Shown here: piece after piece, positions 53,369 to 62,906 of the stretch
Position numbering within the stretch: the first letter of the stretch is position 1
Layout of the letters: each line of letters opens with the position of its first letter
Assembly (NCBI RefSeq): GCF_902497775.2
Contig: NZ_OZ024668.1
Coordinates: 705,826-769,825, forward strand
Direction of reading: 5' to 3'
Source of the DNA: Pseudomonas fluorescens
Lineage (GTDB): Bacteria > Pseudomonadota > Gammaproteobacteria > Pseudomonadales > Pseudomonadaceae
Length of the DNA stretch: 64,000 nt
Made by a program: the position numbers and the translations under genes
The notes under the pieces: model-generated
Told to the model about the DNA's origin: nothing
Database searches by the model: none
Seen by the model: the letters and a program-made list of their open reading frames with translations, nothing else

Positions 53369-54463
53369 ATGAACGATCACCGCCAGTGGGCCCGTGAAGC
53401 CATCCGCATTATCGAAGCGGACTTCCAGCGCAGCGCCGATACCCACCTGATCCCGCTGCCGCTGCCTGGCTTTCCCGAGGTCGAGCTGTATTTCAAGGAT
53501 GAGTCGAGCCACCCCACGGGCAGCCTCAAGCATCGGCTGGCGCGCTCGTTGTTTCTCTATGCCCTGTGTAATGGCTGGTTGCGTCCGGGCGCACCGGTGA
53601 TCGAAGCGTCCAGCGGCTCGACGGCGATCTCCGAAGCCTACTTTGCGCGCTTGCTCGGTTTGCCCTTTATAGCCGTGGTACCGGCCACCACCTCGCAGGA
53701 AAAAATCGCCCAGATTGCTTTCTACGGGGGGCAGAGCCACCTGGTGCAGGATCCCACGCAGATCTACGCCGAATCCGAGCGCCTGGCCCAGGAAAGTGGC
53801 GGGCACTTCATGGACCAGTTCACCTATGCCGAGCGTGCTACCGATTGGCGCGCTAACAACAACATTGCCGAGTCGATCTTTGCCCAGATGCGCTTCGAGC
53901 AGTTCCCTGAGCCGAGCTGGCTGATTTCCAGCCCGGGCACGGGCGGCACCACCGCCACCTTGGGCCGCTATGTGCGCTACCGCCAGCACGCCACCCGGGT
54001 GTTGTGCGCCGATGCCGAGCGCTCGGTGTTTTTCGACTGCTACAAGACCGGTGACCGTTCCCTGCGCCTGGACTGTGGTTCGCGCATTGAAGGCATCGGC
54101 CGGCCGCGGGTCGAGGCTTCGTTTTTGCCGCAGGTGATCGATGCCATGGTCAAGGTGCCGGACGCTCTGTCACTGGCGGCCATGCATTATCTGGCCCAGC
54201 GCCTTGGCCGGCGGGTCGGCGGGTCCAGCGGCACCAACCTGATCGGCGCTCTGGCGGCGGCGCAGCAGATGCGCACGGCGGGGGAGGCCGGTTCGATCGT
54301 GGCGATCCTCTGTGATGGCGGCGATCGCTATGCCACGACTTACTATGACCAGGACTGGTTGAACGGGCAGGGGTATCAGTTGGAGGGGATGATTGAGGCG
54401 GTGACTGCGTGTGTCGAGCGCGGTGAGGCGTTGCCGGAATCGGTATTGCGCGAGGGCGTTTGA
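53369..54463 (+). CDS. PLP-dependent cysteine synthase-family enzyme
   Basis: 364-residue fold type II PLP enzyme. The Schiff-base lysine is Lys54 in [11 protein letters not shown], the substrate loop is [10 protein letters not shown], and the phosphate-binding glycine loop is [13 protein letters not shown]; the C-terminal site for the pyridine nitrogen is near GGSSGTNL. It resembles cysteine synthases and Cds1-type cysteine desulfhydrases, but lacks the usual NPxxS-x-K opening of CysK, so the reaction is uncertain. Monocistronic, preceded by an AT-rich promoter region. Confidence 0.82.
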   Translation: MNDHRQWAREAIRIIEADFQRSADTHLIPLPLPGFPEVELYFKDESSHPTGSLKHRLARSLFLYALCNGWLRPGAPVIEASSGSTAISEAYFARLLGLPFIAVVPATTSQEKIAQIAFYGGQSHLVQDPTQIYAESERLAQESGGHFMDQFTYAERATDWRANNNIAESIFAQMRFEQFPEPSWLISSPGTGGTTATLGRYVRYRQHATRVLCADAERSVFFDCYKTGDRSLRLDCGSRIEGIGRPRVEASFLPQVIDAMVKVPDALSLAAMHYLAQRLGRRVGGSSGTNLIGALAAAQQMRTAGEAGSIVAILCDGGDRYATTYYDQDWLNGQGYQLEGMIEAVTACVERGEALPESVLREGV

Positions 54464-54481
54464 AGGCGGGCTGCTCTGTAG

Positions 54482-54557
54482 CCCATCGCTGGCAAGGCCG
54501 GCTCCCACAAGGTCCGCGGCGACTCGGACCCTGTGGGAGCCGGCGTTGCCGGCGATT
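54482..54557. repeat. Head-to-head REP pair (second family)
   Basis: CATCGCTGGCAAGGCCGGCTCCCACAAGGTCCG (left) and CGGACCCTGTGGGAGCCGGCGTTGCCGGCGATTG (right) form an inverted pair around GCGGCGACT. Located between the convergent PLP-enzyme and FAD-protein genes. Confidence 0.8.
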
Positions 54558-54575
54558 GCTTTACTGCGGTATGAA

Positions 54576-56189
54576 TCAGTCCTGCAGCCCCAGCATGCTG
54601 CGCGCTACCGCTTCAGCAATGCGAATCCCGTCGACACCCGCCGACAGGATCCCGCCGGCATAACCGGCACCTTCACCCGCTGGGAACAGACCCTTGAGGT
54701 TCAGGCTCTGCATGCTGGCATCACGGGTGATGCGCAGCGGCGATGAAGTGCGGGTCTCGATCCCGGTCAATACCGCGTCAGGCAGGTTGTAGCCCTTGAT
54801 CTGCCGATCGAAGGCCGGCAGCGCTTCACGAATGGCTTCGATGGCAAAGTCCGGCAGGCTCGGGCCCAGGTCGCCCAGGCTCACCCCTGGCTTGTAGGAC
54901 GGCTCGACACTACCGATGGCGGTGGACGGCCGTCCGGCGACGAAGTCACCGACCAGTTGCGCTGGGGCCTGGTAGTTACTGCCACCCAGCACGTAGGCGT
55001 GGGCTTCGAGTTTTTCCTGCAGCTCGATACCGGCCAGCGGGCCGCCCGGATAGTCCTGCTCGGGGGTAATGCCAACGACAATACCGGAGTTGGCGTTGCG
55101 CTCGTTACGCGAGTACTGGCTCATGCCGTTGGTGACCACCCGGCCCGGCTCGCTGGTAGCGGCAACCACGGTGCCGCCTGGGCACATGCAGAAGCTGTAG
55201 ACCGAGCGACCGTTCTTGGCGTGGTAGACCAGCTTGTAGTCGGCAGCACCGAGTTTCGGGTGGCCGGCGTACTTGCCCAGGCGCGCCTGGTCGATCAGTG
55301 ATTGCGGGTGCTCGATCCGGAAGCCGATGGAGAACGGCTTGGCTTCCATGAACACGCCACGGGCGTGCAGCATGCGGAAGGTGTCACGGGCACTGTGGCC
55401 CAGGGCCAGGACCACGTGGCGCGAGTGCAACTGTTCGCCGCTTTCCAGGACCACGCCGTTGAGCTGGCCGTCGTCCATCAGCAGGTCGGTGACCTTCTGC
55501 TCGAAGCGCACTTCGCCGCCCAGCGCGTGAATCTCGTGGCGCATGTTCTCGACCATGCCGGTCAGGCGGAAGGTACCGATGTGCGGCTTGCTGACGAAGA
55601 GGATCTCGTCCGGCGCACCGGCTTTGACGAACTCGTGCAGGACCTTGCGGCCGTGGTGTTGCGGGTCTTTGATCTGGCTGTAGAGCTTGCCGTCGGAGAA
55701 GGTCCCGGCGCCGCCTTCGCCGAACTGCACGTTCGACTCGGGGTTGAGCACGCTTTTGCGCCACAGGCCCCAGGTGTCCTTGGTGCGCTGGCGAACTTCC
55801 TTACCGCGCTCGAGGATGATCGGCTTGAAGCCCATCTGCGCCAGCAGCAGGCCGGCGAAAATTCCGCACGGGCCGAAGCCGACCACGACAGGACGCTCCT
55901 GCAGGTCGGCAGGGGCGTGGCCAACCACTTTGTAGCTGACATCCGGGGCGACGTTGACATTGTGATCGTCGGCGAACTTCTGCAGCAGTTCGGCTTCGTT
56001 GCTCGCTTGCAGGTCGATGGTGTAGATGAACAGCAGCTCGCTGTTCTTCTTGCGCGCATCGTAGCTGCGCTTGAACAGGGTGAAGTCCAGCAGTTGCTCG
56101 TCGCTGATGCCTAGGCGTTGCACGATGGCCTCGCGCAGGGCTTCATCAGGATGATCCAGCGGCAGCTTCAGTTCGGTGATTCGTAACAT
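54576..56189 (-). CDS. FAD-dependent oxidoreductase (NAD(P)/FAD family, BFD/thiazole-like)
   Basis: 537 residues. The N-terminal 90 residues (LRITELKLPLDHPDEALREAIVQRLG) form a small domain, then the FAD loop VVVGFGPCGIFAGLLLAQMG and ILERGKEVRQRTKDTWGLWR; the C-terminal FAD motif is LKGLFPAGEGAGYAGGILSAGVDGIRIAEA. This is a conserved bacterial family of predicted dehydrogenases of unknown substrate. Two Cys (CMCPGG) lie in a conserved mid-protein loop. The start MLRITELKL at 56189 is typical for the family. Confidence 0.82.
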   Translation of the reverse strand: MLRITELKLPLDHPDEALREAIVQRLGISDEQLLDFTLFKRSYDARKKNSELLFIYTIDLQASNEAELLQKFADDHNVNVAPDVSYKVVGHAPADLQERPVVVGFGPCGIFAGLLLAQMGFKPIILERGKEVRQRTKDTWGLWRKSVLNPESNVQFGEGGAGTFSDGKLYSQIKDPQHHGRKVLHEFVKAGAPDEILFVSKPHIGTFRLTGMVENMRHEIHALGGEVRFEQKVTDLLMDDGQLNGVVLESGEQLHSRHVVLALGHSARDTFRMLHARGVFMEAKPFSIGFRIEHPQSLIDQARLGKYAGHPKLGAADYKLVYHAKNGRSVYSFCMCPGGTVVAATSEPGRVVTNGMSQYSRNERNANSGIVVGITPEQDYPGGPLAGIELQEKLEAHAYVLGGSNYQAPAQLVGDFVAGRPSTAIGSVEPSYKPGVSLGDLGPSLPDFAIEAIREALPAFDRQIKGYNLPDAVLTGIETRTSSPLRITRDASMQSLNLKGLFPAGEGAGYAGGILSAGVDGIRIAEAVARSMLGLQD

Positions 56190-56295
56190 GGCAGGGTCCA
56201 GTATCCCGGCCATGAACGGCCGGCGGCTTTACACAAACCGCCAAGTATAAGCTGTTCGCTGCCTTTGCAGGCAGGATAAACGCAGGCGCCGATGA

Positions 56296-56970
56296 TCAGT
56301 CGTTGCGCGAGCCGCCGTAGTAGGCGCAGCCACGCAGGGTCTGGCCGTCTACGCGCAGCTCGGCCTTCAGGTGCTGGACGCTGCCGGTGGCGCTGTCGAC
56401 GCAGCGCTGCGGTGCGACCCAGAGCTCGACTTTCTGGCCGTTGGCCTCGGTGTTCAGACTGAAACGACCGTCGGGCAGTTGTTCTTCCAGATAAGGCACG
56501 GCCAGCGACGGCTGACCAAGGCGCTCAAGGACCATGCCCTTGCCGCCGGCCTTGAGGTTCCAGTCCGGCTCATGGCCGCTGGCACGCAGGGTCAGGCGCT
56601 TGAAGTTGGGGTCGCTGCAGGCGCTGGTGGAGTGCTCGATGCGGTACAGGCGCTGCACATTCAATTGGCCGTCATTGCCGCCTTTCTGGCTGGCCGACAA
56701 GGTACCGCGTACGTCGGCAAACAGGGTGCCAGGGGTTGCCGCCAATGCCGTGGCTTCCTGCAGCAGGCCGGTGTTGCCGCTGTCATTGACCGCAAAGCGG
56801 CGGGTTTCTTCGCAGGGCTTGAACAGCAGTTGTCCGCCCTGGGCAGTGAGTTCGCCCTGCATGCGGGTCTGGCCTGCGGTAGAGGCGGCTTGCGGCTTTT
56901 CAGCCAGCATCTGGCAGCCGGAAAACAGCGGCAACAAGGCGACAAGCAACAGCGAAGGGGCGGCACGCAT
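56296..56970 (-). CDS. Lipoprotein of the COG3650 type
   Basis: 224 residues with a lipobox (LLPLFSGC, near Cys19). The mature part has two similar beta-rich segments, including LLFKPCEETRRFAVND, ASGHEPDWNLKAGGKGMVLERLG and the C-terminal LRVDGQTLRGCAYYG; four cysteines may pair. The last pattern is shared with COG3650/NlpE-like proteins. Function unknown; located in the outer membrane if lipidated. I start at MRAAPSLLL (56970). Confidence 0.72.
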   Translation of the reverse strand: MRAAPSLLLVALLPLFSGCQMLAEKPQAASTAGQTRMQGELTAQGGQLLFKPCEETRRFAVNDSGNTGLLQEATALAATPGTLFADVRGTLSASQKGGNDGQLNVQRLYRIEHSTSACSDPNFKRLTLRASGHEPDWNLKAGGKGMVLERLGQPSLAVPYLEEQLPDGRFSLNTEANGQKVELWVAPQRCVDSATGSVQHLKAELRVDGQTLRGCAYYGGSRND

Positions 56971-57040
56971 CAAGCAAACTCCAGCATCTCGAGCAAAAGG
57001 TGCCGCCACGTTACGCAGGCTGATCGCCGATCACAAGGCC

Positions 57041-57640
57041 TTAGCCAACCTGGTAGGTCTGGCCGCTCTGCAATCCTTCGACGCTCTTGGCATAGGCCAG
57101 TGCCACGTCGGCGGCCGGCACCGGTTTGAAACCGCGAAAATACGGGGCATACGCCGGCATGGCCTCGACCAGTACGTTGGGGCTGATGGAATTGACCCGC
57201 AGGCCACGCGGCAGTTCGATGGCGGCCGCTTTGACGAAGGCGTCGAGGGCGCCATTGACCAGTGCAGCCGAAGCGCCGGAGCGAATCGGGTCGCGGTTGA
57301 GGATGCCGCTGGTCAAGGTGAACGAGCCGCCATCATTGATGAACTCGCGGCCGATCAGCAGCAGATTGACCTGGCCCATGAGCTTGTCGTTCAGGCCCAG
57401 GGCGAAGTGCTCCGCGCTCATCTCCTCAAGGGCCGCGAAGGTGACGTTGCCGGCGGCGCAGACCAGGGCATCGAAACGGCCGGTCTGTTCGAACAGGCGC
57501 CGAATCGAGGCACTGTCGCTGATATCCACCTGATAGTCGCCGCTGCTGCGGCCGATGCGCAGCACTTCATGACGTTGTTCCAGCTCTTTGGCAACCGCCG
57601 AACCGATGGTACCGCTGGCGCCGATCAACAGGATTTTCAT
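57041..57640 (-). CDS. Short-chain dehydrogenase-like protein without YxxxK
   Basis: 199 residues: NAD(P)-binding Rossmann motif LLIGASGTIGSAVAKEL, CAAGNVTFAAL (NNAG-equivalent), and SFTLTSGILNRDPIRSGASAALVNGALDAFVKAAAIELP. The catalytic Tyr-x3-Lys of SDR enzymes is replaced by V-N-G-A-L, as I recall for the small PRK07578-type subfamily, so its chemistry is unclear. Start MKILLIG at 57640. Divergent from a LysR regulator that probably controls it. Confidence 0.82.
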   Translation of the reverse strand: MKILLIGASGTIGSAVAKELEQRHEVLRIGRSSGDYQVDISDSASIRRLFEQTGRFDALVCAAGNVTFAALEEMSAEHFALGLNDKLMGQVNLLLIGREFINDGGSFTLTSGILNRDPIRSGASAALVNGALDAFVKAAAIELPRGLRVNSISPNVLVEAMPAYAPYFRGFKPVPAADVALAYAKSVEGLQSGQTYQVG

Positions 57641-57747
57641 TGAGCCATTCCTCATGGGGTGTGAAGACAAGGCTCAAGTCTAGGGTGGATTTTTCTGCAG
57701 ATAAGCGTGCTAATAGGCAACCTTTGGTTTTTACATGGAAACAATCC

Positions 57748-58656
57748 ATGAGCGACCTCGATGACCTGGCGGCCTTTGCCGTGCTGATGGATGCCGGTAG
57801 CTTCACCCTGGCTGCGCAACAACTGGGTTGGAGCAAGGGGCAGTTGTCCAAGCGCATCAGTGCCCTGGAGGCCGGCCACTCGGTGAAGTTGTTGCACCGC
57901 ACTACAAGGAGGCTGAGCCTGACGGCTGCCGGTGCCATGTTGCTGCCGCAGGCGCAGGCACTGGTGCGGCAAATGGAAGGGGCGCGTCAGACCCTGGCCA
58001 TGCTCAAGGACGAACTGGCGGGACCGGTGCGCATCACTGTGCCAGTGTCGTTGGGCGAGACTTTTTTCGAAGGATTGCTGCTGGAGTTCGCCAGCCGCTA
58101 CCCGGATTTGCAGGTGGAGCTTGAGCTGAACAATGGCTACCGCGACCTCCTGGGCGACGGCTTCGACCTTGCGATTCGAACCGAAGTCCAGGATGACGCA
58201 CGCCTGGTCGCCCGCCCGGTGCTGGCCATGCAGGAGCTGACCTGTGCCAGCCCGGCCTATCTGCAGCGCCATGGTGAACCGAAAGTGCCAAGTGAGTTGA
58301 GCGGCCATCGCTGCCTGCTCAACAGCCATTACAGCGGCCGTGAAGAGTGGTTGTATCACCAGCAGCACGAACTGTTGCGGGTGCAGGTGGCTGGCAGCTT
58401 TGCCAGCAATCATTACAGCCTGCTGAAAAAAGCGGCACTGCTGGGCGCCGGGGTTGCCCGTCTGCCGTCGTACATGCTGCATGCAGAGCTGGCTGACGGC
58501 CGCTTGCAGTGGCTACTGCGCGACTATCAGACGCGCAGCGTGCCGTTGTTTCTGGTGCACCCCTATCAGGGCGGGATGCCCCAGCGGGTCCAGGTACTGG
58601 CCGATTACCTGCTGGCCTGGTTCAGGCGCAGCAGCCAGGCGCTGCGGACCCTCTAG
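57748..58656 (+). CDS. LysR-family transcriptional regulator
   Basis: 302 residues. The N-terminal helix-turn-helix (about 1-60: DDLAAFAVLMDAGSFTLAAQQLGWSKGQLSKRISALE) is followed by a LysR substrate-binding domain (about 90-295). The genes here are divergent (107 bases apart), a typical LysR arrangement, so the SDR-like gene is its likely target. Inducer unknown. The start MSDLDDL (57748) fits the family. Confidence 0.92.
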   Translation: MSDLDDLAAFAVLMDAGSFTLAAQQLGWSKGQLSKRISALEAGHSVKLLHRTTRRLSLTAAGAMLLPQAQALVRQMEGARQTLAMLKDELAGPVRITVPVSLGETFFEGLLLEFASRYPDLQVELELNNGYRDLLGDGFDLAIRTEVQDDARLVARPVLAMQELTCASPAYLQRHGEPKVPSELSGHRCLLNSHYSGREEWLYHQQHELLRVQVAGSFASNHYSLLKKAALLGAGVARLPSYMLHAELADGRLQWLLRDYQTRSVPLFLVHPYQGGMPQRVQVLADYLLAWFRRSSQALRTL

Positions 58657-58659
58657 GGT

Positions 58660-58896
58660 TTACATCTTGTCGTCGTGCATTTCGTTTTTCATCATCTTGT
58701 CGTTCTTTTCCATCTTCTTGTCCTTGCTCATGTCCATCTTCTTGTCGTCGGCCATTTTCTTGTCCATTTTCATGTCCTTGTCCATGCTCGCTTCCTTGCT
58801 CATTTTCATGTCGTCGGCGGCGTGGACCGCAGGCAGGAACGCCAGGGCCGAGCCCAGGGAAAGGATGAGTGCGGCGGCGCTGAGGGTCTTGTTCAT
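58660..58896 (-). CDS. Small secreted MXKDX-repeat protein
   Basis: 78 residues: signal peptide NKTLSAAALILSLGSALAFLPAVHA followed by a mature part made of Met-Lys-Asp repeats (DDMKMSKEASMDKDMKMDKKM...), i.e. the pentapeptide MXKDX family. Such proteins are met with in envelope/metal-stress contexts; the Met- and Asp-rich repeats could bind metal ions, but this is inference. The stop codon is four bases from that of the LysR gene (convergent). Confidence 0.82.
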   Translation of the reverse strand: MNKTLSAAALILSLGSALAFLPAVHAADDMKMSKEASMDKDMKMDKKMADDKKMDMSKDKKMEKNDKMMKNEMHDDKM

Positions 58897-58992
58897 GCTG
58901 AAACTCCAGTAGTAAGGGGAGGTGAGAGCCAGCGGTTCTGGCTCACCTGCAGCACTAGAGTCCCTTGCCCTGGAGGTGTTACAGCGGGCAAG

Positions 58993-59016
58993 AAAAAAGG
59001 CCCGAAGGCCTTTTTT
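58993..59016 (-). terminator. Terminator after braG
   Basis: On the minus strand AAGGCCTTCGGGCCTTTTTT, 20 bases past the braG stop; the hairpin AAAGGCC-TTCG-GGCC has a T-run. Confidence 0.8.
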
Positions 59017-59036
59017 CATTTGTTGCAGTGCAATGC

Positions 59037-59738
59037 TCAGCCACCCAGGTAAGCGTCGCGAACCTTGGGGTCGGTCAACAGCGCTTCACCGGTACCTTCC
59101 ATCACCACCCGGCCGTTTTCCAGCACATAGGCGCGGTCGGCGACTTTCAGCGCCTGGTTGGCGTTCTGTTCGACCAGGAACACCGTCACGCCATCGCGGC
59201 GCAGTTGCTCGATGATGTCGAAGATCTGCTGGATGATGATCGGTGCCAGGCCCAGCGATGGCTCGTCGAGCAACAGCAACTTGGGCTTGCTCATCAGCGC
59301 CCGGCCGATGGCGAGCATCTGCTGTTCGCCGCCCGACATGGTGCCGCCACGCTGGCTGAAGCGCTCCTTCAGGCGCGGGAACAGTTGCAGGACCTTGTCC
59401 ATCTGCTCCTGGTAATCGCCTTTATTGGTGAAGAATCCGCCCATGGCCAGGTTCTCTTCCACGGTCAGGCGGGCGAACACGCGGCGGCCCTCAGGGACCA
59501 CCGCGATGCTCTTGCGCATGATGTGCGAGGACGGCTGGCCGACCAGTTCTTCCCCCAGGTACTTGATGCTGCCACTGTGCGCCTGGGGCGAACCGCAGAG
59601 GGTCATCAGCAGGGTGGATTTACCCGCGCCGTTGGCGCCGATCAAGGTGACGATTTCGCCCTGGCGGATCTCGACGTTGACGCTGTGCAGTGCCTGGATC
59701 TTGCCGTAGAAGGTGGAAACGTTTTCGAACTGCAGCAT
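59037..59738 (-). CDS. braG: Branched-chain amino acid ABC transporter ATP-binding protein BraG/LivF
   Basis: 233 residues. Walker A GANGAGKST, signature MSGGEQQML, Walker B LLLLDEPSLGL. The 233-residue length and EGRRVFARLTVEENLAMGG are characteristic of LivF. Last gene of the import operon; it begins right after braF with no gap. Energises high-affinity uptake of leucine, isoleucine, valine and alanine. Confidence 0.95.
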   Translation of the reverse strand: MLQFENVSTFYGKIQALHSVNVEIRQGEIVTLIGANGAGKSTLLMTLCGSPQAHSGSIKYLGEELVGQPSSHIMRKSIAVVPEGRRVFARLTVEENLAMGGFFTNKGDYQEQMDKVLQLFPRLKERFSQRGGTMSGGEQQMLAIGRALMSKPKLLLLDEPSLGLAPIIIQQIFDIIEQLRRDGVTVFLVEQNANQALKVADRAYVLENGRVVMEGTGEALLTDPKVRDAYLGG

Positions 59739-60506
59739 TTACGCTTCCCCCAGGTAGGCTTTGATCACTTCAGGGTTGTCGCGGATCTGTTCCGGCGTAC
59801 CGTCGGCCAGGGGCGTGCCCTGGTTGATCACCACGATGTGGTCGGAGATGCTCATGACCAGCTTCATGTCGTGCTCGATCAGCAGCACGGTGACGTTGTG
59901 CTCTTCACGCAGCACGCTGATCAGCGCCTTGAGGTCTTCGGTCTCTTTCGGGTTCAGGCCTGCCGCCGGCTCGTCGAGCATGAGGATCCGCGGACGGGTC
60001 ATCATGCAGCGGGCGATCTCCAGGCGCCGTTGCTGACCGTAGGCCAGGGTGCCGGCGGTACGGTTGGCGAACTCGGTGAGGTTGACCTTGTCCAGCCAGA
60101 ACTGCGCGAAGTCCATGGCTTCGCGCTCGCTGCGGCGAAAGCCCGGGGTTTTCAGCAGGCCGGCAAGGAAGTTGGTATTCAGGTGCCGGTGCTGGGCGAT
60201 CAGCAGGTTTTCCAGGGCGGTCATCTCTTTGAACAGACGCACGTTCTGGAAGGTCCGCACCACGCCCTTGCGAGCGATCTGATGGCCGGCCAGGCCCTGG
60301 ATCGGCTGGCCGTCGAGCAGGATGCTGCCGGCGCTCGGCTTGTAGAAGCCGGTCAGGCAGTTGAACACCGTGGTCTTGCCGGCGCCGTTCGGGCCGATCA
60401 ACGCCACCACCTGTTTTTCCTTGACGGTCAGGGCCACGCCGTTGACCGCCAACAAGCCGCCGAAGCGCATGCTCAGGCCGCTGACTTGCAGAATTTCGCG
60501 GCTCAT
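59739..60506 (-). CDS. braF: Branched-chain amino acid ABC transporter ATP-binding protein BraF/LivG
   Basis: 255 residues: Walker [10 protein letters not shown], signature [15 protein letters not shown], Walker [16 protein letters not shown] and the [15 protein letters not shown] start typical of LivG. The [10 protein letters not shown] version of the signature is normal for this family. It forms the ATPase heterodimer with BraG. Its ATG overlaps the braE stop. Confidence 0.95.
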   Translation of the reverse strand: MSREILQVSGLSMRFGGLLAVNGVALTVKEKQVVALIGPNGAGKTTVFNCLTGFYKPSAGSILLDGQPIQGLAGHQIARKGVVRTFQNVRLFKEMTALENLLIAQHRHLNTNFLAGLLKTPGFRRSEREAMDFAQFWLDKVNLTEFANRTAGTLAYGQQRRLEIARCMMTRPRILMLDEPAAGLNPKETEDLKALISVLREEHNVTVLLIEHDMKLVMSISDHIVVINQGTPLADGTPEQIRDNPEVIKAYLGEA

Positions 60507-61759
60507 CGACGCAGCTCCATATGTGGACGTTGCATAGGCAGCAGGCCCTGCGGACGCCAGATCATCATCAATACCATCAGCGCACCGAACATCAACATGC
60601 GGTATTCGCTGAATTCACGCATCAGTTCAGGCAGAAGGATCATCACGATGGCCGCCAGAATCACGCCCAACTGAGAGCCCATGCCACCCAACACGACGAT
60701 GGCGAGGATGATGGCCGATTCGATGAAGGTGAACGACTCCGGTGTCACCAGGCCCTGGCGCGCAGCGAAGAAGCTGCCGGCGAAACCGGCGAAGCAGGCA
60801 CCCAGGGTGAACGCTGAAAGCTTGATCACGGTAGGGTTCAGACCCAACGCGCGGCAGGCGATCTCGTCTTCACGCAGGGCTTCCCAGGCACGACCGATCG
60901 GCATGCGCAGCAGGCGGTTGATCACGAACAGCGCGAGCAGTGCCAGCAGCAGCGCCACCAGGTAGAGGAATATCACCTTGTTGATCGAGTTGTACTGCAG
61001 GCCGAAGAACTCGTGGAAGGTCTGCATGCCCTCGGCGGCCTTGCGTTCGAAGGTCAGGCCGAAGAAGGTCGGTTTCTCGATGTTGCTGATCCCGTTTGGA
61101 CCGCCGGTAAGACCGGTGAGGTTACGCAGGAACAGGCGGATGATCTCACCAAAACCCAGGGTCACGATGGCCAGGTAGTCACCGCGCAGACGCAGTACCG
61201 GGAAACCGAGCAGGAAGCCGAAGGTCGCCGCCATCAGGCCGGCGATCGGCAGGCAGATCCAGAAGCTCAGGCCGTAGTAGTGCGACAGCAGGGCGTAGCT
61301 GTAGGCGCCGACGGCGTAGAAGCCGACATAACCCAGGTCGAGCAGGCCCGCCAGGCCGACCACGATGTTCAGGCCCAGGCCCAGCAACACGTAGATCAGG
61401 ATCAGGGTGGCGATGTCGACCGCGCCGCGCGAGCCGAAGAACGGCCAGACCAGGGCAACCATGATCAGGCCGAGGATTATCCAGCGCTGGGTCTTGGGCA
61501 GGGTCAGGAAGTTGCTTACCGCCGGCGAGATCAGCTTGCGATCGGAGCGCCGATGGGTAACCGCGCTCCACTGCTTGTCGAACAGCACACGCAGGAACAT
61601 CAGCACCGAGCACACGGCAATCACCGTGATGGTGAATGGCCCCTGGCTGTGAACGATCAGGTTGATGCCATCGATGCTGAGTTTGAGTCCCAGTACCGGG
61701 AAGGCCACGGCCCAGACCAGCAAGGCGCTGAAGAACGCCTGTTTGAGATTTTTGTTCAT
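60503..61759 (-). CDS. braE: Branched-chain amino acid ABC transporter permease BraE/LivM
   Basis: 418-residue permease with about nine to ten spans. The usual EAA-like loop is [25 protein letters not shown], and [24 protein letters not shown] is the family LivM signature. It partners with BraD. The N-terminal extension (about 90 residues with two or three extra spans before [16 protein letters not shown]) is typical of the long Pseudomonas LivM form. Overlaps braD by four bases. Confidence 0.93.
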   Translation of the reverse strand: MNKNLKQAFFSALLVWAVAFPVLGLKLSIDGINLIVHSQGPFTITVIAVCSVLMFLRVLFDKQWSAVTHRRSDRKLISPAVSNFLTLPKTQRWIILGLIMVALVWPFFGSRGAVDIATLILIYVLLGLGLNIVVGLAGLLDLGYVGFYAVGAYSYALLSHYYGLSFWICLPIAGLMAATFGFLLGFPVLRLRGDYLAIVTLGFGEIIRLFLRNLTGLTGGPNGISNIEKPTFFGLTFERKAAEGMQTFHEFFGLQYNSINKVIFLYLVALLLALLALFVINRLLRMPIGRAWEALREDEIACRALGLNPTVIKLSAFTLGACFAGFAGSFFAARQGLVTPESFTFIESAIILAIVVLGGMGSQLGVILAAIVMILLPELMREFSEYRMLMFGALMVLMMIWRPQGLLPMQRPHMELRR

Positions 61760-62679
61760 ACTTTTTCAACCTCCGGACGGCCGAGAATGCCGGTCGGACG
61801 GAACAACAGCACCAGAACCAAAAGGCCGAACGCCACCACGTCCTTGTACTGGTCACCGAAGATATCGGCGCCAAAGGCTTCGGCCACCCCCAGCACCAGC
61901 CCGCCGAGCATGGCGCCCGGAATGCTGCCGATGCCGCCCAGTACCGCTGCGGTAAAGGCTTTCAGGCCTACCAGGAAGCCGGCGTTGGGGTTGATCACCC
62001 CGTACTGCATGCTCAGCAGTACCGCCGCCACGGCCGCCAGGGCGGCACCGATGACGAAGGTCAGGGCGATGATGTTGTTGGTGTTGATGCCCAGCAGGTT
62101 GGCCATCTTGATGTCTTCGGCACAGGCCCGGCAGGCCCGGCCCAGACGCGAACGGGAGATAAACAGGGTCAAACCGGTCATGGCCACCAGGGTGACAACG
62201 AAAACCAGGATCTGCATGTAGGAGATCAGCACTTCCTCTGCGCCGCCCGGGCCGAAGGAGATACTCCCAGGGATCAGGTTGGGGATGGACTTGTCCTTGG
62301 AGTCCTGGGATAGCAATACGGTGTTTTGCAGGAAAATCGACATGCCGATGGCAGAAATCAGCGGGATCAACCGGTTGCTGTTACGCAACGGACGGTAGGC
62401 GACCCGTTCGATACTGTAGCCATAGGCACTGGTTACGAAGATCGTGGCGACGAAGGCGACGGTCATCAATATCGGCAGTGAATCGATACCCATCATGGCC
62501 AGCCCCGCAAGGGCGATGAAGGCCACGTAGGAACCGATCATGTACACCTCGCCATGGGCGAAGTTGATCATTCCAATGATGCCGTAAACCATTGTGTAGC
62601 CAATGGCTATCAAGGCATAGGTGCTGCCAATGGTCAGGCCATTAACCAGCTGTTGGAAGAAGTGATAGATCTCAGGCAT
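61756..62679 (-). CDS. braD: Branched-chain amino acid ABC transporter permease BraD/LivH
   Basis: 307 residues with about eight spans. [41 protein letters not shown] is the LivH signature, and [24 protein letters not shown] the cytoplasmic coupling loop. First membrane component after the binding protein; a terminator-like hairpin and 227 bases separate it from braC. Confidence 0.94.
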   Translation of the reverse strand: MPEIYHFFQQLVNGLTIGSTYALIAIGYTMVYGIIGMINFAHGEVYMIGSYVAFIALAGLAMMGIDSLPILMTVAFVATIFVTSAYGYSIERVAYRPLRNSNRLIPLISAIGMSIFLQNTVLLSQDSKDKSIPNLIPGSISFGPGGAEEVLISYMQILVFVVTLVAMTGLTLFISRSRLGRACRACAEDIKMANLLGINTNNIIALTFVIGAALAAVAAVLLSMQYGVINPNAGFLVGLKAFTAAVLGGIGSIPGAMLGGLVLGVAEAFGADIFGDQYKDVVAFGLLVLVLLFRPTGILGRPEVEKV

Positions 62680-62852
62680 TACAGCGCTCCTAAAAACCTG
62701 ATACGCATTTCACTGGTGGGGATGCCCCCGGCCCGGTCTTGTGGTCTTGGCCACTTCGGCACAGGCAACTGCCAGCGAACCGCTGGTGACGGTTTTAAGA
62801 TTTTCAGGTGAACCTGCTCCCGGATCGCGGGAATCAGGCCCATGAACCTCGT

Positions 62853-62884
62853 AAAACAAAGCCCACTGCTCGCACAGTGGGCTT
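62853..62884 (-). terminator. Terminator/attenuator after braC
   Basis: On the minus strand AAGCCCACTG-TGCGAG-CAGTGGGCTT followed by TGTTTT. It lies about 20 bases after the braC stop codon and would let the binding protein be made in excess over the membrane components. Confidence 0.75.
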
Positions 62885-62906
62885 GTAGTCATATAGTCAG
62901 ACGGGA

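Noticed and set aside
58670..58820. Low-complexity repeats suggesting a simple-sequence repeat locus
   Set aside because: They are codons of the MXKDX-repeat protein.
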